From Brenneria sp. hezel4-2-4 (GTDB lineage Bacteria > Pseudomonadota > Gammaproteobacteria > Enterobacterales > Enterobacteriaceae): 64,000 bases of DNA. The notes below the pieces were generated by a model that saw only the letters and a program-made list of their open reading frames with translations, did no database searches and was not told where the DNA came from. The stretch spans positions 434,001 through 498,000 of the forward strand of contig NZ_JABJXS010000002.1 of NCBI RefSeq assembly GCF_013155275.1, in the 5' to 3' direction. Of the stretch, positions 53,225-64,000 are shown piece after piece (within the stretch, counting starts at the first letter, position 1; each line of letters starts with the position of its first letter). A program made the translations under genes and the position numbers.

Positions 53225-54736
53225 ATGTCTAAAGTAGAAACGTTAAAATATTTTGTTAATGGCCAATGGTTGGATTCAAAAACCGATCGGTTTATGGATG
53301 TGCATAATCCCAGTACGGGCGAAGTGATAGCCAAAGCGCCTTGCTGCACGGAGCAGGAAGTGCAGGCGGCGATTACCGCCGCCAGGAACGCCTTTCCTGC
53401 CTGGTCGGATACGCCGGCTATCAAGCGTGCGCAAATTATGTTCCGTATCCGTGAGCTACTCATCAAGCACGAAGAGCGTCTGACCGCCCTGGTCGCCAGG
53501 GAAAACGGCAAAGCCTGGGGCGATGCGCTTGGCGATGTGCTGAAGGCCAAAGAGGGCACGGAGCTGGCCTGTTCCGTACCCACCTTGCTGGCAGGTGAAA
53601 ATTTGCTGGATGCATCGGCAGGGATTGATACTAACCTTTACAGAGAACCCATCGGCGTCTTTGCCGGTATCGTCCCGTTCAATTTCCCCGCGATGATCCC
53701 GATGGGGTGGATGGCGCCGTTATGTATCGCTTCCGGCAATACCATGGTGATCAAAGCGGCAAGTATGACGCCGTTGACCTGCATGGAAATCGCCAAACTT
53801 TATCAGGAGGCCGGCGTGCCGGAGGGGGTTATCAATATCGTCACCTGCTCGCGTCATGAAGCGGATCTGCTCCTGACCAACCCTGATGTAAACGGCGTTT
53901 CCTTTGTCGGTTCCACCTCCGTCGGTCTGCACGTTTATTCAAAAGCCGCGGCGCATGGCAAACGCGTTCAGGCATTGTGCGAAGCGAAAAACCACGCGCT
54001 GGTCTTAGCGGATGCGCCGGTGAACCGTACCGCCGCGGGGATTATCAATGCGGCCTTTGGCTGTGCCGGCGAACGCTGTATGGCTTTGCCTGTGGTGGTG
54101 GTTCAGGAAGAGATCGCCGACCAGCTTATTGCCGCCGTGGTTGAAAAGGCGAAGGCGCTGAAAGTCGGTCCCGGCTATTTGCACGAAACCGATATGGGGC
54201 CGGTCGTCTCCGCCGAACATAAAAAATCGGTGGAAGGCTGGATAACCAAAGGCGTGGAAGAAGGGGCCAAACTGGTGCTCGACGGCCGGGGTTATAACGT
54301 TGCCGGCTATGAAGAGGGCTACTATGTCGGTCCGACGGTGTTCGACCATGTAACGGAAGAGATGAGCATCGGCACGGAAGAAATTTTTGGTCCGGTTTTG
54401 TGCTTTAAACGGGTGAAAACTTTCGACGAAGGGTTGACGCTCATGAACCAGAATCCCTTTGCCAATGGCTCGGTTATCTTTACCCAAAATGGTTACTACG
54501 CGCGGGAATTCCAGAAGCGAACCCACGGCGGTATGGTCGGCATCAACGTCGGCATTCCCGTGCCGGTAGGCGTATTCCCGTTCTCCGGGCATAAGCATTC
54601 TTTCTTTGGCGACCTGCATTGCCTGGGCAAAGATGGCGTTCGTTTCTATACCGAATCCAAATGCGTAACCAGTCGTTGGTTTGACGAGGAAGAGATCAAG
54701 CGCGAGAAAGTCGACTCCTGGGACGGCACCATCTGA
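53225..54736 (+). CDS. iolA: (Methyl)malonate-semialdehyde dehydrogenase, CoA-acylating
   Basis: A 503-residue aldehyde dehydrogenase of the MmsA/IolA group. Typical features are GIVPFNFPAMIPMGWM, the nucleophile C285 in GCAGERCMAL and the C-terminal FSGHKHSFFGDLHCLG found in methylmalonate-semialdehyde dehydrogenases. In inositol breakdown IolA turns malonic semialdehyde into acetyl-CoA and CO2, and in valine breakdown MmsA makes propionyl-CoA. The nearby IolE/IolG-like genes favour the inositol role. It lies 149 bp after adhE in the same direction, so its acetyl-CoA could feed AdhE. The gene name is by context. Confidence 0.88.
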   Translation: MSKVETLKYFVNGQWLDSKTDRFMDVHNPSTGEVIAKAPCCTEQEVQAAITAARNAFPAWSDTPAIKRAQIMFRIRELLIKHEERLTALVARENGKAWGDALGDVLKAKEGTELACSVPTLLAGENLLDASAGIDTNLYREPIGVFAGIVPFNFPAMIPMGWMAPLCIASGNTMVIKAASMTPLTCMEIAKLYQEAGVPEGVINIVTCSRHEADLLLTNPDVNGVSFVGSTSVGLHVYSKAAAHGKRVQALCEAKNHALVLADAPVNRTAAGIINAAFGCAGERCMALPVVVVQEEIADQLIAAVVEKAKALKVGPGYLHETDMGPVVSAEHKKSVEGWITKGVEEGAKLVLDGRGYNVAGYEEGYYVGPTVFDHVTEEMSIGTEEIFGPVLCFKRVKTFDEGLTLMNQNPFANGSVIFTQNGYYAREFQKRTHGGMVGINVGIPVPVGVFPFSGHKHSFFGDLHCLGKDGVRFYTESKCVTSRWFDEEEIKREKVDSWDGTI

Positions 54737-54847
54737 TCGTTTGGTACGATGCCGTCCTCTGATGAGGCCGGCCATCGGGTCAAACCCCGAACATTGGGTA
54801 ACCAATCAGTAGGGGTTCGTTCGCCTCACGCCGCTATTCGAAAAACA

Positions 54848-56503
54848 TCAATCATAATTTTCCCCGTAAAGGCCGATCAACCGGCGCACCACGCCGTTCG
54901 TCCAGCCAAAACCATCCTGAAGCGGGTATTCGCCCCCGCCGCCTTCACGCGGCGTACCGTCGGCAATGTGATATTTTTCAATCAGCTTATGGTTCTGCCG
55001 GTAAAAAAGATTCACCGTTTTTAGCCAGTTACGGGCGATTTCATCGCCAAGCGCATCATTGCCATACAGCTTAAAGCCCTGAATGGCCATCCATTGCAGC
55101 GGCGCCCAACCGTTGGGTTTATCCCATTGCTCACCGGTTTCATACTCGGTCGCCATCAGCCCCCCGGGGGTGAGCAGACGGGCGCGCACCGCTTCCGCCA
55201 GCCTGTCGGCCTGTTCGTGCGTGGCAAGCCCCACATACAGCGGTACGATACTGGCGGCGGAAAACAGCGCCATCTGCTGACGATGCCAGTCATAGTCGCG
55301 AAAATACCCGTTCACTTCATCCCACAGATAGCGGGTGATCGCCGTGCGGCGGTCTTCCGCTTTTTGACGGAATAGCGCTTCCGTCGCTTTATCCCCTTTC
55401 AAAACAGAGATATTGGCGATAGCGCTCTCCAGCTTGTAAAGAAACGCATTGAGATCCACCGGGATAAACTGTGTGGTGCGAATACTGGCGAGGCGATGCG
55501 GATCGCGCAGCCAGCGCGACGAGTAGTCCCACCCCGACGCCGCTCCCGCCCGTAGATCCCGGTAAACTTGATTCGCCGGACGGCTGGAGTGTTTCGCGGT
55601 TTCCACATCTTCCAGCCAGGATTCGTCGCGCGGGGTATCCCTGTCGTCCCAGTAGCGGTTAAGCAGCTCGCCGTCGGGCATCCGTACCACGTGGCGATAG
55701 GCTTGATTCAGCGCCAGCGATTCGGCGCCGTCCATCCAGAAAGCATACTCTTGCTGTAGATGATCCAGATAACGCCGGGCGCCGCGCACGCCGTCTTCTT
55801 CAAACAGCTCCACCATCAGGGCGAACACCGGCGGCTGCGAACGGCTGAGATAATAGGTGCGATTGCCGTTGGGAATGTGGCCGTAGTTTTCAATCATCCA
55901 GGCGAAATTATCCGCCATACAGCGCAGCAGATCGTCGCGTCCGCTTTCCGCCAGCCCCAGCATGGTGAAGTAGGAGTCCCAGTAGTAGGTTTCGCTGAAA
56001 CGGCCGCCCGGCACAATATAGGCCTGCGGCAGCGCCAGCAGCGACGACCACGGAATATGATCCTGAGGCTCGCGCGTCAGCACGACCCACAGATTATCGA
56101 TATGTTCCTTAAGGGAATTTTCCGGGTCGGAGACATAATCGCTGCTATGGTCTTCCTCCAGCCAGAAATGCTCGTCGACAAACTGTCTCAGGTCAAACCC
56201 CGGCTTATTTTTCACCCGCCGGTAGCGAATAAGAATCTCCAGCGGGTCGCGTTTGGGCGCGCAGTCGGGGAAAGTCTTGCTGTCATCAAAAATACGCGCG
56301 GACTGCACGTGTTCGAACAATTCCAGATAGCGATCGGCAGGGGTCAGCGCGTCGGAGGGCGGAAGCCCTTCGATCATCTCCGGCTCCGGCTCCGCTTCGG
56401 GCATGTTATCCAGTGTCAACTCGCAGGGTTCAAGTTCGTATTGGCGATTTTTGTCGATGTCGGACTCCACTGATTCAGCAACGTGTAATTTTGAATTGAA
56501 CAT
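54848..56503 (-). CDS. treF: Cytoplasmic trehalase
   Basis: A 551-residue GH37 trehalase, close to the 549 residues of E. coli TreF, with no signal peptide, so it acts in the cytoplasm. Both family signatures are visible: [15 protein letters not shown] and [10 protein letters not shown], plus the [17 protein letters not shown] end. It splits trehalose into two glucose molecules. A GAGG ribosome site lies nine bases upstream, and a sigma-S-type -10 element about 65 bp upstream. The same strand then carries otsBA, so synthesis and breakdown genes are adjacent. The N-terminal 50 residues are acidic, as in TreF. Confidence 0.96.
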   Translation of the reverse strand: MFNSKLHVAESVESDIDKNRQYELEPCELTLDNMPEAEPEPEMIEGLPPSDALTPADRYLELFEHVQSARIFDDSKTFPDCAPKRDPLEILIRYRRVKNKPGFDLRQFVDEHFWLEEDHSSDYVSDPENSLKEHIDNLWVVLTREPQDHIPWSSLLALPQAYIVPGGRFSETYYWDSYFTMLGLAESGRDDLLRCMADNFAWMIENYGHIPNGNRTYYLSRSQPPVFALMVELFEEDGVRGARRYLDHLQQEYAFWMDGAESLALNQAYRHVVRMPDGELLNRYWDDRDTPRDESWLEDVETAKHSSRPANQVYRDLRAGAASGWDYSSRWLRDPHRLASIRTTQFIPVDLNAFLYKLESAIANISVLKGDKATEALFRQKAEDRRTAITRYLWDEVNGYFRDYDWHRQQMALFSAASIVPLYVGLATHEQADRLAEAVRARLLTPGGLMATEYETGEQWDKPNGWAPLQWMAIQGFKLYGNDALGDEIARNWLKTVNLFYRQNHKLIEKYHIADGTPREGGGGEYPLQDGFGWTNGVVRRLIGLYGENYD

Positions 56504-56819
56504 GTGCTACAAACCTCAGCATTGCGTCGAAAAAAATACGGGATATTGCCTGAGCGTCTCTCTATTTAAGTGTAGACATTCGCTTTATCACCTCCAGTAA
56601 AAATGTGCTATTCATCACACTTATGGCTATCGCCAATGCAGGGGGTGATTATATAAGGGATTATTTATAAAGGTAAAAATAACGATCCTCCGTGAACGCG
56701 CCACGCAAAAATCCGGCGTGTTTCATTTGCAACGATTTATGAACGGCCCCGGCTGGCGGGGCAATATTGAGGAAGGGAGGGGCGCACGCCGGCATCGAAA
56801 GCCGGACGGCGTTAGGGCG
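56504..56819. other. Spacer between otsA and treF
   Basis: No gene is seen in these 316 bp. The part next to treF holds its promoter and leader. The part next to otsA has no convincing terminator stem. Confidence 0.35.
56566..56576 (-). promoter_or_regulatory. Sigma-S-type -10 element of treF
   Basis: On the minus strand it reads TCTACACTTAA, which fits the extended sigma-S -10 consensus KCTAYRCTTAA at every position. It lies about 63 bp upstream of the treF start codon. E. coli treF is known to be RpoS-dependent. Confidence 0.7.
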
Positions 56820-59549
<2,730 letters not shown>

Positions 59550-59891
59550 TTAGCCCCTGGTTTTTCCCGCCGCCGGGGCCGCGCCCAGCGTCCCAAACTC
59601 AGCGGCGACCTTGACGTAAAAAAGGTGTATTTGCGCTGTATCCAGATGCTGTAGAAAACGTTGGGCCTCTTCTTCAGTTACCACCAGCGTTACCTGAACC
59701 GGCTGATCCGACAAATCGAAGAGATTGACCGCATGCAGTGCGCCATCATGCCCCAGCCCCTCAAGGGCGCCATTCAGCGTAGCGCCGCGCAGGCCCTGAC
59801 GTTTGGCTTCCTCAATCAGCCATTGAGCAAGCGGCAGACGACCATACATGCGATCCTGCTGGGTAAAGAAAGTAATTTGATAGCCGTGCAT
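59550..59891 (-). CDS. DUF190 family protein
   Basis: A 113-residue soluble protein of the DUF190 family (MHGYQITFFTQQDR at the N-terminus, QGLRGATLNGALEGLG and VTLVVTEEEAQRFLQ later). The fold is ferredoxin-like, resembling PII-type regulators, and the function is not established. The ATG at 59891 follows a GGGGG ribosome site; a longer reading to 60026 is rejected because it overlaps the upstream gene. It is the third gene after the pump genes and is 58 bp from the membrane-fusion gene, so it is probably co-transcribed. Confidence 0.85.
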   Translation of the reverse strand: MHGYQITFFTQQDRMYGRLPLAQWLIEEAKRQGLRGATLNGALEGLGHDGALHAVNLFDLSDQPVQVTLVVTEEEAQRFLQHLDTAQIHLFYVKVAAEFGTLGAAPAAGKTRG

Positions 59892-59949
59892 ATTTCCCCC
59901 TGAAAGAAGTAAGTTGACCCGGTAGTTTTCGTCAGCGTCCGATCTACCT

Positions 59950-60960
59950 TTACGTTGACGTTGAGTCGGCGCTTTTGACACGAACGGTCGGCGTGACCGA
60001 CATACCCACGCGCAGCTTTTGCGCATCTTTCTGCCCGTTCTGCAATTGAATACGGACGGGAAGACGCTGAACGATTTTAGTGAAATTACCCGTGGCGTTA
60101 TGAGCCGGCACCAGCGAAAAACTTGCGCCGCTGGCCGGCCCTACGCTTTCAACATGACCTTTGAGTCGTACCCCGGGCAGCGCATCCACCGTGATGTCAA
60201 CCGATTGGCCGATCTGCACGCGGGCCAGTTGAGTCTCACGGAAGTTGGCCTCAATATAGACTTTGTCCAGCGGAACCAGGGTGAGCAGGGATTCGCCCGT
60301 CTGCGCATAGCCGCCGACCCGCACATGACTCTGGGCAACGATGCCGGCAACCGGCGCGGTCACGCTGGCATAGGACAGCTTCAGATCCGCATTGGCTTTT
60401 TGCGCCCGCGCCTTTTCAAGCTCGGCGCGCAGGATCGTCACTTGCTGTTCGGCCGAACGCAATCCGGCCTGATCGCGTTCATAAGCGGCGCGCTGCACGG
60501 CCCGTTCCGCTTCGGCCTGCTGCTGCGCCTGCACCGTGCCCGATCCATTACGCGCCAGGTCGGCGAAGCGCTGATGGTTTCTTTCGGCCAACTTGAGACT
60601 GGCGCTCGATGCGGCTACGACTGAACGCGCCTGTGCAATCACGCTTTGCTGGCGATCCAACTGCGCCTGGAGGCTATCGACGGCGGCTTGCGCATTGTTT
60701 ACCTCGACGATCAATTCGCGATCGTCAATGTGAAACAGCGGCGCGCCTTTCTCTACGTGTTGATTGTCATCGACTAATACTGTGGTGATAACGCCCGAAA
60801 CCTGGGGAGCTATCACCGTTAAATCCGCCCGCACGTAGGCATCGTCCGTAGTTTGCGAGGAGGCGCTGGCTTCCGGCCTGTTGAGTATAAAAAATGCGGC
60901 TGTCAGAACGACGGCGGCAACAAGCGCGATGATGATTTGCAGATGATTTTTTTTAGTCAT
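59950..60960 (-). CDS. HlyD/EmrA-type membrane-fusion (periplasmic adaptor) protein
   Basis: A 336-residue adaptor with one N-terminal membrane helix (about 8-29). A lipoyl half follows (DDAYVRADLTVIAPQVSGVI), then a long coiled-coil hairpin rich in Ala, Gln and Glu, the second lipoyl half (LKLSYASVTAPVAGIV) and a beta-barrel (PLDKVYIEANFRETQLARVQIGQ). This is the EmrA/HlyD layout. It follows the MFS gene by 12 bp, so the order is pump then adaptor, the reverse of E. coli emrAB. An in-frame GTG two codons upstream is an alternative start. Confidence 0.92.
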   Translation of the reverse strand: MTKKNHLQIIIALVAAVVLTAAFFILNRPEASASSQTTDDAYVRADLTVIAPQVSGVITTVLVDDNQHVEKGAPLFHIDDRELIVEVNNAQAAVDSLQAQLDRQQSVIAQARSVVAASSASLKLAERNHQRFADLARNGSGTVQAQQQAEAERAVQRAAYERDQAGLRSAEQQVTILRAELEKARAQKANADLKLSYASVTAPVAGIVAQSHVRVGGYAQTGESLLTLVPLDKVYIEANFRETQLARVQIGQSVDITVDALPGVRLKGHVESVGPASGASFSLVPAHNATGNFTKIVQRLPVRIQLQNGQKDAQKLRVGMSVTPTVRVKSADSTST

Positions 60961-60972
60961 TTTCACTTTTCT

Positions 60973-62562
60973 TTAGCTTATTTTGGCGGCCGCGTCAGTT
61001 TGAGCGGCCGATGGAACGGATGGAACAATGCGAGGCACCACGGGCGCCGGAATGTGTTGAAACTTCAGTACGAGCGGGATCAGCAACAGCACCATGAGGC
61101 CGATCGCACGATAGACGTCCGCCACGGCCAGAACGCTGCTTTGCCTTGCAATCTGCTCGGCCAGTTCGGCGGGCGTGGTATCAAAGCCGGCCCAGTGAGG
61201 CATGAGGTTGCCGGCCCGATCGCGCAGCGTCTCGTAGTGGAATCGGGAGCGCTCCACGTTCAACTGGCCGGTGAATGCTCCGGCCAGGATGGTGCTGATG
61301 ACCCGCACGATATTGACCAAGCCGGCGAGAAAGGGGCCTTCCATCGGCTGCACGACGCTGACGATAAGAAACAGCATGGCGACCATCGCCAGCGGTTGCC
61401 CAATGGCGTGCAGCAGTGTGGCGGTCAGAAACTGCCGCACCATCCATTCATCCGTGATGCCGGAGGCTAACCAGCACGCAGCGGCCATGCATGCCAGCCC
61501 GGCCGCAAAGACATGGCGCGCGTCGACCCAGCGCCGATACAGCAGCATCGCCACGCAGGAGCCCAGCACCAGTTGCGGAAGCCCGACCATCAGACCCAGT
61601 GGCGCACTTTGTTGCAGACGAAAACCATGCAGAGTGGCAAGCGCATTTGCCGGCAGGCCAACACCGGCAAACATCGCCACCAGAAGGCCGGTCAGAGAAA
61701 TGAAGCCCAGCCAGATGTTGCGGCGCTTTAGCAAGTCCAGCCGGACGAACGGCGCAGCGTGAAACCACTCACTCACCAGGAACAGCGCCGTGAAGCTGAC
61801 GCCGACACCGAGCGCGGCAACGATAACGGGCGAGTGGAGCCAGTCCAGACGCACGCCTTGGTCGATACCCACCACCAGCAGCATCAGGCCGGGTATGGCG
61901 AACATCATGCCGAACCAGTTAGCCTGTTTCAGCCGCGGCAGCGCCGTCGGCATTTTGGGAATACCCCAACCGACCATAGCCATGGCGAGCAGCCCGAGCG
62001 GGATCACATGCCAGTAAGCCCATCGCCAGTTCTCAAGATGATCCACGCTCAAGGCGGCCAGCCAGAGCGCGACATTGGGCGACAGCGTGGCCGTCATTGC
62101 AAACAGCGCCAGGCCGTGCAGCCGAATCGGCGCCGGCAGGAAACGCAGGGCGGCCATCATCAGAATCGGCACCAGCGATCCGGCGCACAGGCCGTGCAGA
62201 ACGCGCAGCGCCAGCAGTACGTGCAGATCACGAATAAAGGGCAGCACGGCGGCCAGCGCAAGCGCCGCCGCCAGCATCGTCAAATGGAAGCGGCGCATCG
62301 AGAACGTGATGGCGAACCAGGCGGCAAACGGCATAGCAGCCAGCTCGCCGGCCGAATAGGCCGTGGAGAGCCAGGAAATATCATCTTTAGCGAAACCCAG
62401 CCCTCCTTGTATATCAACCAACACCAGTGCGGGAACGCGACTGCTTAGGCCCGCCATCATAGCGGCCAAAAGAACCCCCAGCAGACCGACGGTCAGACGG
62501 ATACCAAAAACCGGCTGCGCCGGCGAGACGGCGGGAGCCGGCGCGGATATTGCGGCGCTCAT
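60973..62562 (-). CDS. DHA2-family MFS drug exporter (EmrB-type, 14 helices)
   Basis: A 529-residue transporter with about 14 hydrophobic segments. Visible family features are WLSTAYSAGELAAMPFA in helix 2, the RVLHGLCAGSLVP helix and the GLPANALATLHGFRLQQSAP region. The ATG at 62562 has AAGG upstream; readings further upstream run into the divergent control region. With the adaptor it should make an inner-membrane part of a tripartite pump that uses a TolC-like outer-membrane channel, which is not encoded here. The substrate is unknown; hydrophobic compounds are likely. Confidence 0.92.
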   Translation of the reverse strand: MSAAISAPAPAVSPAQPVFGIRLTVGLLGVLLAAMMAGLSSRVPALVLVDIQGGLGFAKDDISWLSTAYSAGELAAMPFAAWFAITFSMRRFHLTMLAAALALAAVLPFIRDLHVLLALRVLHGLCAGSLVPILMMAALRFLPAPIRLHGLALFAMTATLSPNVALWLAALSVDHLENWRWAYWHVIPLGLLAMAMVGWGIPKMPTALPRLKQANWFGMMFAIPGLMLLVVGIDQGVRLDWLHSPVIVAALGVGVSFTALFLVSEWFHAAPFVRLDLLKRRNIWLGFISLTGLLVAMFAGVGLPANALATLHGFRLQQSAPLGLMVGLPQLVLGSCVAMLLYRRWVDARHVFAAGLACMAAACWLASGITDEWMVRQFLTATLLHAIGQPLAMVAMLFLIVSVVQPMEGPFLAGLVNIVRVISTILAGAFTGQLNVERSRFHYETLRDRAGNLMPHWAGFDTTPAELAEQIARQSSVLAVADVYRAIGLMVLLLIPLVLKFQHIPAPVVPRIVPSVPSAAQTDAAAKIS

Positions 62563-62986
62563 GATAACGCCTTGGCCGAAGCCGCATCGCAACGGTTGGC
62601 GACGCCGTTGCGCTCCCGGCTTGCGTCGAAACGCAGAGCCGCTGATGTCGGGCCGATGGACAGGATCTGCCCCGAGGGGGCAACGGCGCATTCTGCCCGT
62701 AATCGAACAACCAACGCAGGGGGGCCTTGATACAACGGTGTGTATCGAGCAGGACGATTCATTTAATTCCTCAAACCGAGACGGTACTGACTGGTCTCTT
62801 CATTTAAACGTCAAAAAGAAAGGGGATATTACGAAATACTTGATGTGTGGAAACCGGTCGGTATCCTACAGTTCAAGACAAGCGCCGTCAATTGGCTAAT
62901 ATTGATATCATCAATGGGTTTTATGAATGGATACCGGCAGGTATACTTGCCAAAACCTGAAGTTTACTGTGCCCCTGGAGCTCTCT
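62563..62986. promoter_or_regulatory. Divergent control region of the pump operon and tetR-type gene
   Basis: No gene is seen. Two inverted repeats stand out. GATACA-ACGGTG-TGTATC at 62729-62746 has perfect six-base arms. GGCAGGTATACTTGCC at 62936-62951 is a 16-bp palindrome with one mismatched pair. Either could be the operator of the adjacent TetR-family regulator. Confidence 0.5.
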
Positions 62987-63613
62987 GTGTGCGAATCTGC
63001 TTATCCCCATCGCGACAAGACGCCCGTCATCTTGCGCGCCGCGGCATCGGTGTTCCTGACCCATGGCTTCAGCGCTGCGACCACGGATATGATCCAGCGC
63101 GAAGCCGGCGTCTCCAAAAAAACGCTGTACGCCTGCTTTCCCAGTAAAGAAGCCATGTTCATGGCGATGATCGAGTGCCAGTGTGCGTCGATGGCGGCGA
63201 CCGTCAGGGCGATACAACCGGCCCCAAACGATCTTAATAAAACACTGACGGATATCGGCAGAGCCTATCTGGATATCGTGCTGTCTGATACTGGCGTGGC
63301 GTTGTTCCGGGTGGTTGTCGCGGAGGCCCCGCGTTTTCCCCAGGCCGGGAGGCATTTCTACCTGGCTGGCCCCAAAGTGGTCACATCGATGGTGGCGGAG
63401 TGCTTAAGCGAAGCCTCGCGGGCCGGCGATATCGACATCCACGCCATCGGCGCCGAGACCGCAGCGTCGTTATTCATCGGCATGGTGCGTACGGAAGGGC
63501 AGTTGGAGGGGTTGCTGCATCCGGGGTCGCGGCCCTCCGTCGAGCAACTGGACCGGTGGGTACGGCTGGCAGTAGATACTTTTCTCGGCCGATTCGCCGT
63601 CGCGCGCGCATGA
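62987..63613 (+). CDS. TetR/AcrR-family transcriptional regulator
   Basis: A 208-residue regulator with an N-terminal TetR helix-turn-helix (ILRAAASVFLTHGFSAATT, then REAGVSKKTLYACFPSKEAMF) and an alpha-helical ligand domain. The GTG at 62987 has GGAG seven bases upstream and leaves the 16-bp palindrome outside the coding region. An ATG at 62927 is in frame but has a poor ribosome site and would add residues before the normal TetR start. It is divergent from the pump operon and so is probably its repressor. Confidence 0.9.
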   Translation: MCESAYPHRDKTPVILRAAASVFLTHGFSAATTDMIQREAGVSKKTLYACFPSKEAMFMAMIECQCASMAATVRAIQPAPNDLNKTLTDIGRAYLDIVLSDTGVALFRVVVAEAPRFPQAGRHFYLAGPKVVTSMVAECLSEASRAGDIDIHAIGAETAASLFIGMVRTEGQLEGLLHPGSRPSVEQLDRWVRLAVDTFLGRFAVARA

Positions 63614-63703
63614 TTGCGCCGTTGCCGGAAAGGGGTATGGCAAGTAGGGGCGTAATTTATTTAACGATCTATGGTCATTAGGGGATGTCTGCGGAACAAA
63701 AAA

Positions 63704-63780
63704 TGGTGCGTTCTAATGGACTCGAACCATCGACCCCCACCATGTCAAGGTGGTGCTCTAACCAACTGAGCTAAGAACGC
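63704..63780 (-). tRNA. tRNA-Val(GAC)
   Basis: A 77-nt cloverleaf with encoded CCA. The acceptor stem pairs GCGTTCT with AGAACGC, the D arm is GCTCAGTTGGTTAGAGC, the anticodon arm is CCACC-TTGACAT-GGTGG with anticodon GAC, and the T arm contains GGTTCGAGTCC. The acceptor resembles E. coli valV. It is in the same orientation as the valW-like gene at 4769-4845. Confidence 0.97.
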
Positions 63781-63803
63781 ATTTGAGGATAAATTCTTTG
63801 AAA

Positions 63804-63822
63804 ATCAGGCTGTCAGCCTGAT
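63804..63822 (-). other. Hairpin in the tRNA-Val leader
   Basis: ATCAGGCT-GTC-AGCCTGAT is a perfect eight-base-pair stem with a three-base loop. It lies between the promoter and the mature 5' end of the tRNA, so it would be part of the precursor and may be a processing signal. Confidence 0.45.
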
Positions 63823-63832
63823 AGCGGGACGA

Positions 63833-63861
63833 ATATTAGCGGGCTATACTGCGGCTGGCAA
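63833..63861 (-). promoter_or_regulatory. Sigma-70 promoter of tRNA-Val
   Basis: On the minus strand TTGCCA and TAATAT are separated by exactly 17 bp, close to the sigma-70 consensus. A GC-rich stretch (CGTCCCGC) follows the -10, as in stringently controlled stable-RNA promoters. Confidence 0.7.
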
Positions 63862-64000
63862 GGGGAAAAATGCAATTTTGTTCCCTCGGACGGCGCGGCT
63901 GCTGCACTTGTATTCATTCCGCTGGTTTTTCCATCATTTATGGCGCAAAGAGCCGCGTTCGTCGCGGCTGAAACCGGGGTTAACGGGCCGCCCGCGCTAA

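Overview
The window looks like chromosome from a flagellated, facultatively anaerobic enterobacterium. The AdhE, TreF, OtsBA and tRNA-Val sequences are of enteric type, there is a sigma-28-like promoter, and coding DNA is GC-rich with AT-rich spacers. The mix of chemotaxis, oligopeptide uptake, inositol-type catabolism and a large peptide synthetase fits a plant-associated member of the Pectobacteriaceae (Brenneria, Lonsdalea or Dickeya type). The family is an inference and the species is not resolved.

Layout. (1) 1-4286, minus strand: the N-terminal part of a LysR regulator, then a tightly overlapping four-gene operon (calcineurin-type phosphoesterase, GT21-like glycosyltransferase, DedA protein, GT2 glycosyltransferase) that looks like envelope glycolipid metabolism. 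(2) 4769-4845: tRNA-Val(GAC). (3) 5171-11363, plus: an Aer-like PAS chemoreceptor with a C-terminal zinc-binding CZB domain, a single-domain response regulator and a 1278-residue hybrid histidine kinase, behind a FliA-like promoter. (4) 18116-11403, minus: an oligopeptide-type ABC importer operon ending in a class III aminotransferase. (5) 18424-19974: a CSS-motif EAL phosphodiesterase. (6) 20836-41584: two giant nonribosomal peptide synthetase genes, six C-A-T modules and a tandem thioesterase, behind an 860-bp AT-rich leader. (7) 41685-54736: sugar/inositol-type catabolism (two xylose-isomerase-like TIM barrels, an MFS sugar porter, two Gfo/Idh/MocA dehydrogenases, a UPF0303 protein), an EamA transporter, adhE and an iolA/mmsA-type dehydrogenase. 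(8) 54848-59041, minus: treF and otsBA, each with a sigma-S-like -10 element. (9) 59550-63613: DUF190 protein, EmrA/EmrB-type pump and divergent TetR regulator. (10) 63704-63780: a second tRNA-Val(GAC) with its own promoter.

The main accessory system is the peptide synthetase. Read against the GrsA specificity positions, its six adenylation domains give Thr, Leu, a proline-like code, Gly, Leu and an Ile-like code. The starter condensation domain implies an N-acyl cap, and the two thioesterase domains imply release as a ring or acid. The two genes are collinear copies of one three-module synthetase: from about 23.3 to 28.8 kb the first aligns with the second at a constant spacing of 9613 bp, and about 1.6 kb around the Leu adenylation domains appears identical. 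I do not recognise the predicted peptide as a known product. The two tRNA-Val genes lie in the same orientation and resemble the tandem valV-valW pair of E. coli, but here about 59 kb separates them.
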